Origin: JAZNQN01 sp045656005
GTDB taxonomy: Bacteria; Bacillota; Clostridia; UMGS1883; UMGS1540
Assembly: GCA_045656005.1 (NCBI GenBank)
Contig: JAZOQG010000028.1
Coordinates: 1-10,026 of the forward strand
Reading direction: 5' to 3'
Length of the DNA: 10,026 nucleotides
This document shows positions 6,735-10,026 of the stretch, piece by piece (position 1 is the first letter of the stretch; each line of letters opens with the position of its first letter). The notes beneath the pieces were generated by a model. That model searched no databases and was not told where the DNA came from. It saw nothing but the letters and a program-made list of their open reading frames with translations. The position numbers were made by a program, and so were the translations under genes.

Positions 6735-6997
6735 AAATCGTCTTTTTGACGAATTTCTTCGTTAAAAAACGCCCATATCCGTCAGGATTATGTGCGTCTT
6801 TCGCCTTGAAATTCATTCAAAAATTTCAATTTTAGGATGCAACGCAGTTTTGAATATCAGATTTTTATATTTAGACAAAGAACAAAAAGTCCGTAATACT
6901 GTCGTATTTCGGACTTTTTTGATGCAGTATAAATGAAAAATATGGCTTCAAAACCAAAACTGCCTTATCAGGTTGTGGCCTTAGTTGCCCTCATTTT
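6685..6997. repeat. MITE-like element: 313-bp segment with ~43-bp imperfect terminal inverted repeats
   Basis: The left arm (6685-6728, plus strand) and right arm (6997-6955, read on the minus strand) share AAAATGAGGGCAACT, then a short TTT/AA difference, then GGCCACAACC, one mismatch, GATAAGG, one mismatch, AGT, one mismatch, TTG. The interior of about 226 bp has no convincing gene. It holds an 8-bp stem (TTGAAATT 6806-6813 with AATTTCAA 6822-6829), a short CGTC/GACG hairpin near 6738-6750, a subterminal inverted pair GCAGTTTTG (6844-6852) and CAAAACTGC (6955-6963), and the terminator at 6884-6920. The arms extend into the 3' ends of both convergent genes and encode NEGN in frame in each. 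No clear target-site duplication was found. The mobile origin is inference; the inverted repeat itself is directly seen. Confidence 0.7.
6884..6920. terminator. Bidirectional terminator between the M23 and LysM-GH18 genes
   Basis: AAAAAGTCCG (6884-6893) pairs with CGGACTTTTT (6910-6919). After a T-T mismatch, AATAC (6895-6899) pairs with GTATT (6904-6908) around a 4-nt loop. The stem has 15 pairs and a T tract at the 3' side on either strand, so it can stop transcription of both convergent genes. It lies inside the inverted-repeat element. Confidence 0.88.
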
Positions 6998-8273
6998 TAA
7001 TTACATCAAAGCTGTGACTTACATATGCCCAATTCTGGTTGAAATTGCGCATTATATTCCAGTAACCAGCGCCTCGCAAATCAAATTCCCTGATAAGGTC
7101 ATATTTTGCTGAAATACTTCTCACATCTTCAAACCAAACTTCGTGCTCGCTCCCATTTTGGTCCGTGTAGCGGAAAAATGGCGACTGGTCTTTTTCTGAA
7201 AACTCTATCTCAGCTCCCACTCTCGCCGCAAGCATTACTGCACCTTCGTTTCCGATGTTTTCGGCTCTCGTAACCCCTCTTTCAAAGGGAAGCTGCCAGT
7301 CGTACCCGTAATTTGGTATTCCCATCATTATTTTTTCTCTCTCAATTTCGCTTACTGCGTATTCCACAACTCGCCTTACTGCAGGAAGTGGAGCCACAGC
7401 CATGGGCGGTCCGTAGGTATAACCCCATTCATAAGTCATCAAAAGAACAGTATCTGCTATTTCGCCTATTGCCCTGTAGTCATGTGCTTCGTATAAAATT
7501 CCCTGCTGATTTGCCGAGGTTTTTGGCGCCAAATCAACATTTACACTAAATCCGTACTCATGCATTTTTTCTACTGCATTTTCTATAAAGCGGATAAATG
7601 CAGCAGTGTCATTTTGATTTATATATTCAAAATCTATGTCAAGTCCCTGATATCCTTTTTCGCGCATTACATCAATAAGATTATTTAAAACAGTATTCTG
7701 GAGTGTCAGGTCATTAAAAAGGAGAGATGAGCGCTCTGTGCTGAACGAGCCGTCACCTGTTATGGACGAAAGGAGTAAAATGGGGGAGGCATTATATTCG
7801 TAAATTGTGTTTATAAGTGCATTGTCGCGGTAAGGCGGAATAAGTGAACCGTCGTCATTAAAACCGTAACCAAAGACTGCACATTCCGAAACAAAAGGCA
7901 AGGTGCGGATAAAAACATTTTGCGAAACGTAAGGGTAAACGTAGCCTGAAATAAAAAGCGGAGTGTTTTCTTCGTCACGAAATGTAATTGTTAAAACCTG
8001 CCCTACATATAACGTTGGATTTAAAATTAAGGTTGGATTTTTCTGAAGGAGAGACATCTGGCTGATGCCATAGCTTTGTGCTATTGAAAAAATGCTTTCG
8101 CCGCTTCTTACTGTATGGATAATTTCGGGTATTAAAATTATAAGTGCCTGCCCCACTACGGGGTAGGGAAGTGATGAGAGAGCATTGTCGGAAATTATGC
8201 GCTCAGGTGATGTACCATACTCTCTTGCGATTTGAGAAATTGTTTCGCCTCTTTTAACAACATGGATAAACAT
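6981..8273 (-). CDS. LysM-LysM-GH18 spore peptidoglycan hydrolase (SleL/YaaH-like)
   Basis: A 430-residue protein with two LysM peptidoglycan-binding repeats (about 2-48 and 52-97) and a GH18 domain (about 108-425). The GH18 catalytic motif is GLDIDFEY (210-217), with E216 as the acid and D212 and D214 kept. SVNVDLAP (243-250), LLMTYEW (277-283) and MGIPNYGYDW (317-326) line the barrel. Domain order and length match Bacillus YaaH/SleL (about 430 residues), an N-acetylglucosaminidase that cuts cortex fragments during germination. No signal peptide precedes LysM, as in SleL, which the mother cell deposits on the spore. The ATG has AAGAGG at 7-nt spacing. The native end is probably around FDVIK, since NEGN and the TAA stop come from the inverted-repeat arm. 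It converges with the M23 gene and diverges from an amidase gene. It could be the related YdhD or CwlE-type paralogue instead. Confidence 0.92.
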   Translation of the reverse strand: MFIHVVKRGETISQIAREYGTSPERIISDNALSSLPYPVVGQALIILIPEIIHTVRSGESIFSIAQSYGISQMSLLQKNPTLILNPTLYVGQVLTITFRDEENTPLFISGYVYPYVSQNVFIRTLPFVSECAVFGYGFNDDGSLIPPYRDNALINTIYEYNASPILLLSSITGDGSFSTERSSLLFNDLTLQNTVLNNLIDVMREKGYQGLDIDFEYINQNDTAAFIRFIENAVEKMHEYGFSVNVDLAPKTSANQQGILYEAHDYRAIGEIADTVLLMTYEWGYTYGPPMAVAPLPAVRRVVEYAVSEIEREKIMMGIPNYGYDWQLPFERGVTRAENIGNEGAVMLAARVGAEIEFSEKDQSPFFRYTDQNGSEHEVWFEDVRSISAKYDLIREFDLRGAGYWNIMRNFNQNWAYVSHSFDVIKNEGN

Positions 8274-8295
8274 TTATCTACCTCTTTTCAAATTG

Positions 8296-8310
8296 ATTAT
8301 ATATAATATG
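8296..8310. promoter_or_regulatory. Divergent promoter region with palindromic -10 and possible mother-cell -10
   Basis: ATTATATATAAT (8296-8307) is a 12-bp palindrome giving TATAAT on both strands (8302-8307 plus, 8301-8296 minus) between two divergent hydrolase genes. On the minus strand CATATTATA (8310-8302) fits the sigma-K -10 form CATANNNTA. ACATATTT (8330-8323) resembles a sigma-E -35, but the spacing is about 2 nt short. No good sigma-A -35 lies at the right distance on either strand. A start from the minus TATAAT would fall on the ribosome binding site, which favours the CATATTATA box for the GH18 gene. Confidence 0.4.
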
Positions 8311-8375
8311 CACGAGGCTAAAAAATATGTCAAAATTTATCTTCTTCGCATAAAGTATTTAAGGGAGGTAATACA

Positions 8376-8936
8376 TTGATTAAAATTTTTATAGACCAGG
8401 GCCATAACCCCGAGGGTGCCAACACAGGAGCTGAGGGGCTTGGACTTTATGAAGATGAAGTAACTTATGAGGTGGGGAGATATCTTTATAATCTTTTGAT
8501 GGAAAATGGAGAATTTGACGTGATGCTCTCTCGTGACACTCCGAATGAGGTTTTGGGAGGCACAAATGCCGAAAGCCTTCGCCTTCGTGTAAATATGGCA
8601 AATAATTGGGGAGCTGATTATTTTGTGAGTATCCATACAAATGCCGTCAGTAACTCATCTGCAAACGGAAGCGAGGCATTTGTGTATAGAAGAGAGGGCG
8701 AGGCTTATCCTTTTGCTGAAAGTATATTAAATTCAATTGTCATGAGAATGGGAACACGAGACAGGGGTGTAAAAATAAGACCTTCTCTTTATGTTCTCCG
8801 CAAAACTAAAATGCCTGCTGTGCTAATAGAACTCGGCTTTCTCACAAACCCGTCAGATGCAAGAAAAATGCGTGATGACCCATATGGCTTTGCGTATGCA
8901 ATGTATCAAGGTATCCTAACCTATTTTGGACTATAA
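8376..8936 (+). CDS. N-acetylmuramoyl-L-alanine amidase, Amidase_3 family
   Basis: A 186-residue single-domain zinc amidase that cuts the bond between N-acetylmuramic acid and L-alanine in peptidoglycan. The expected ligands are present: H10 in DQGHN, E26 in LYEDEVT and H87 in VSIHTNA, with the catalytic glutamate E152 in VLIELGFLTN. SRDTP and the RVNMANNWGADYFVSIHTNA core are typical. The first motif reads DQGHNP rather than the common DPGHGG. The start is TTG at 8376, preceded by a strong AAGGGAGGT (8361-8369). No later start would keep H10. There is no signal peptide, membrane segment or binding domain, so export, deposition on the spore, or action after lysis would need another route. It resembles CwlD in domain but lacks CwlD's N-terminal anchor. 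It diverges from the LysM-GH18 gene and ends in a bidirectional terminator. Confidence 0.93.
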   Translation: MIKIFIDQGHNPEGANTGAEGLGLYEDEVTYEVGRYLYNLLMENGEFDVMLSRDTPNEVLGGTNAESLRLRVNMANNWGADYFVSIHTNAVSNSSANGSEAFVYRREGEAYPFAESILNSIVMRMGTRDRGVKIRPSLYVLRKTKMPAVLIELGFLTNPSDARKMRDDPYGFAYAMYQGILTYFGL

Positions 8937-8970
8937 AACAAAAAGAGCCATTGGCTCTTTTTTGTTTTAT
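8933..8970. terminator. Bidirectional terminator containing both stop codons
   Basis: GAGCC (8945-8949) pairs with GGCTC (8953-8957) around ATT, and AAAAA (8940-8944) pairs with TTTTT (8958-8962). After one bulged T, C-G and a run of A-T pairs extend the stem out to 8933 and 8970. The amidase TAA (8934-8936) is in the left arm and the acyl-ACP thioesterase TAA (8969-8967, minus) is in the right arm. It has T tracts in both directions. Confidence 0.9.
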
Positions 8971-9671
8971 AAATAGAATTTTACCGTAACCCTTGCCTTA
9001 TCTTCATCGTCTCCGCAAAGTCTTACGCCTATATTCCTACCCTCTTGGCACGATAAAATACTTATTTTTTCGCCCTCGTAGACTGCACTTCTGTAATAAA
9101 TTTCCGCTTTTTTAACTTCGCAGTCAAGCGGAAGTGCTTCCATTGCAAATGAAACGAGCTTTACGTTGTTAACGTGATGATTTGTGTCAATTTCTCTTTT
9201 TCCTACAATAATTTCGGCACTTTTTTCACATTCACCCACTTGCGGTTCACGTCTTAAAAATTCGAGTTCGTGTTCCTCATTGCATGTAAAAATTTCTGAA
9301 AAATCGGGAAAAACTTTTGTAACTCGTTTGGTTTCCGTGTCCATAAATGCCCAAACCGATGAGCACTTTGCAAGAATATTTCCGCTTTCATCAGAAATTT
9401 CATAACAACGGTTTCCATAAATTCTCTCATAGGATTGCGGGTATGTAGAAACTAAAATTTCCTCGTCAATTTCAGGATATCTGTAAACTTCTACATTCAT
9501 TGAAATCAGTATCCACGCACGGTTTAAGTCGTATAAATTGTGCATTGAATATTTTGTTCCCGAAGTGTGTCCCGTTGCAACATCCTGAAAGAAATTAAGC
9601 AGAGAACAAAGCCCCGTTTTTTTGCCTGATGAAAGATGACTGTATCTGATTTTCACTTTTTCACTGTACAT
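8967..9671 (-). CDS. Acyl-ACP thioesterase (FatA/FatB-like family)
   Basis: A 234-residue double-hotdog protein of the bacterial acyl-ACP thioesterase family, predicted to release free fatty acids from acyl-ACP in the cytoplasm; chain length cannot be told. The N-terminal hotdog shows the long helix GLCSLLNFFQDVATGH (20-35) and RAWILISMNVEVYRYP (51-66). The second hotdog has the catalytic REIDTNHHVNN (159-169), keeping D162, N164 and H166. In the following strand, YYRSAVYEGE carries Ala196 where plant and most bacterial members have a glutamate (YRRE-type). The ATG at 9671 is preferred, with GGGGTG (9682-9677) at 5-nt spacing. An in-frame GTG at 9677 would sit on top of that site. It begins 13 bp after the PFL/DUF711 stop, so it is probably cotranscribed with it. 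It ends in a bidirectional terminator shared with the amidase gene. Confidence 0.92.
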   Translation of the reverse strand: MYSEKVKIRYSHLSSGKKTGLCSLLNFFQDVATGHTSGTKYSMHNLYDLNRAWILISMNVEVYRYPEIDEEILVSTYPQSYERIYGNRCYEISDESGNILAKCSSVWAFMDTETKRVTKVFPDFSEIFTCNEEHELEFLRREPQVGECEKSAEIIVGKREIDTNHHVNNVKLVSFAMEALPLDCEVKKAEIYYRSAVYEGEKISILSCQEGRNIGVRLCGDDEDKARVTVKFYL

Positions 9672-9684
9672 CTTCACACCCCAA

Positions 9685-10026
9685 TCAGTTTTTCAAAGAA
9701 TGAATAGGAGCGGGAATTCTTCCGCCTCTTTTTATAAATTCACTGCAATCGTAACCATTTATTGGCATTACAGGTCCTGTGCCCAAAAGTCCTCCAAATT
9801 CAACCACATCGCCAACCTTTTTGCCGGGTGCTGGAATAATTCTTACGGCAGTTGTTTTTGTATTTACCATGCCGATTGCCGCTTCGTCTGCAATAAGACC
9901 CGAAATGGTTTCTGCAGATGTGTCGCCAGGAACTACAACCATGTCAATTCCCACAGAACAAACACAAGTCATGGCCTCAAGCTTTTCAAGAGATAATGCA
10001 CCGCATTTAACTGCCTCAATCATGCC
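9685..10026 (-). CDS. PFL family (DUF711/UPF0210) protein, C-terminal 113 residues (cut by window edge)
   Basis: This is the C-terminal quarter of a PFL/DUF711 (UPF0210) protein, a family of about 450 residues whose fold resembles pyruvate formate-lyase and whose biochemical role is not settled. The visible part carries the well-kept family stretches GIDMVVVPGDTSAETISGLI (about 26-45), ADEAAIGMVNTKTTAVRIIP (about 46-65), GKKVGDVVEFGGLLGTGPVM (about 68-87) and the terminal RGGRIPAPIHSLKN, a typical ending for the family. Frame and stop are clean, and translation continues past the right edge. A small ACT-domain gene (UPF0237) often precedes it in Firmicutes; that position is outside the window. 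Its stop is followed after 13 bp by the acyl-ACP thioesterase start, suggesting one transcript. Confidence 0.93.
   Translation of the reverse strand, partial: GMIEAVKCGALSLEKLEAMTCVCSVGIDMVVVPGDTSAETISGLIADEAAIGMVNTKTTAVRIIPAPGKKVGDVVEFGGLLGTGPVMPINGYDCSEFIKRGGRIPAPIHSLKN

Noticed and set aside
6490..6816. A 108-codon minus-strand open frame across the M23 gene end and the inverted-repeat core
   Set aside because: It lies mostly antisense to a well-supported gene, has no clear ribosome binding site or recognisable domain, and its start falls inside the repeat element.
8349..8357. CATAAAGTA as a sigma-K-like -10 for the amidase gene
   Set aside because: The transcript would begin inside the ribosome binding site at about 8364, and no matching -35 is present.
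9672..9677. GTG at 9677 as start of the acyl-ACP thioesterase
   Set aside because: The GGGGTG ribosome binding site overlaps this codon, so the ATG at 9671 has much better spacing.
1..10026. CRISPR array, tandem repeats, tRNA or rRNA, prophage or toxin-antitoxin genes
   Set aside because: No regularly spaced direct repeats, no cloverleaf-like sequence and no recognisable genes of these classes were seen on either strand.

Overview
The window looks like chromosome from a low-GC, endospore-forming Firmicute of the class Clostridia. The DNA is AT-rich, and Shine-Dalgarno sites resembling AGGAGG precede most genes. It carries a type III glutamine synthetase, a SpoIIQ-like LytM protein, a SleL/YaaH-like LysM-GH18 spore hydrolase and a PFL/DUF711 protein. 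No phage genes, transposase, tRNA, rRNA or CRISPR array is visible. The layout is ordinary, except for one MITE-like inverted-repeat segment.

Left part, all on the minus strand. The 5' two-thirds of ligA (NAD-dependent DNA ligase) runs off the left edge and has its own near-consensus housekeeping promoter. Upstream of it is a three-gene operon transcribed 5922 to 1249: a secreted phosphodiester glycosidase (NAGPA) protein, a PaaI-type hotdog thioesterase and glutamine synthetase III. The two intergenic gaps are 9 bp each, and each stop codon is built into the next gene's ribosome binding site. A hairpin terminator closes the operon just before the ligA promoter.

Middle part, 6054-8936. Three cell-wall hydrolases with different bond specificities sit side by side: an M23/LytM endopeptidase with a complete zinc site (SpoIIQ-like), a LysM-LysM-GH18 glycosidase (SleL/YaaH-like) and an Amidase_3 amidase. 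The M23 gene has a sigma-F-like -10 box, and the GH18 gene has a possible mother-cell-type -10 box. Together these suggest a sporulation and spore-cortex locus. The M23 and GH18 genes converge on a 313-bp inverted repeat (6685-6997). Its ~43-bp arms overlap the 3' ends of both genes and its interior holds a strong bidirectional terminator. It looks like a non-autonomous mobile element that has supplied both proteins with their last residues.

Right part. The amidase gene converges on an acyl-ACP thioesterase gene through a hairpin whose two arms contain the two stop codons. The thioesterase lies 13 bp downstream of the 3' end of a PFL/DUF711 gene that runs off the right edge.

I do not see an undescribed multi-gene system. 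The most interesting items are the inverted-repeat element, the sporulation-type promoter signals around the hydrolase trio, the stop/ribosome-binding-site fusions, and active-site substitutions in both hotdog-fold thioesterases.
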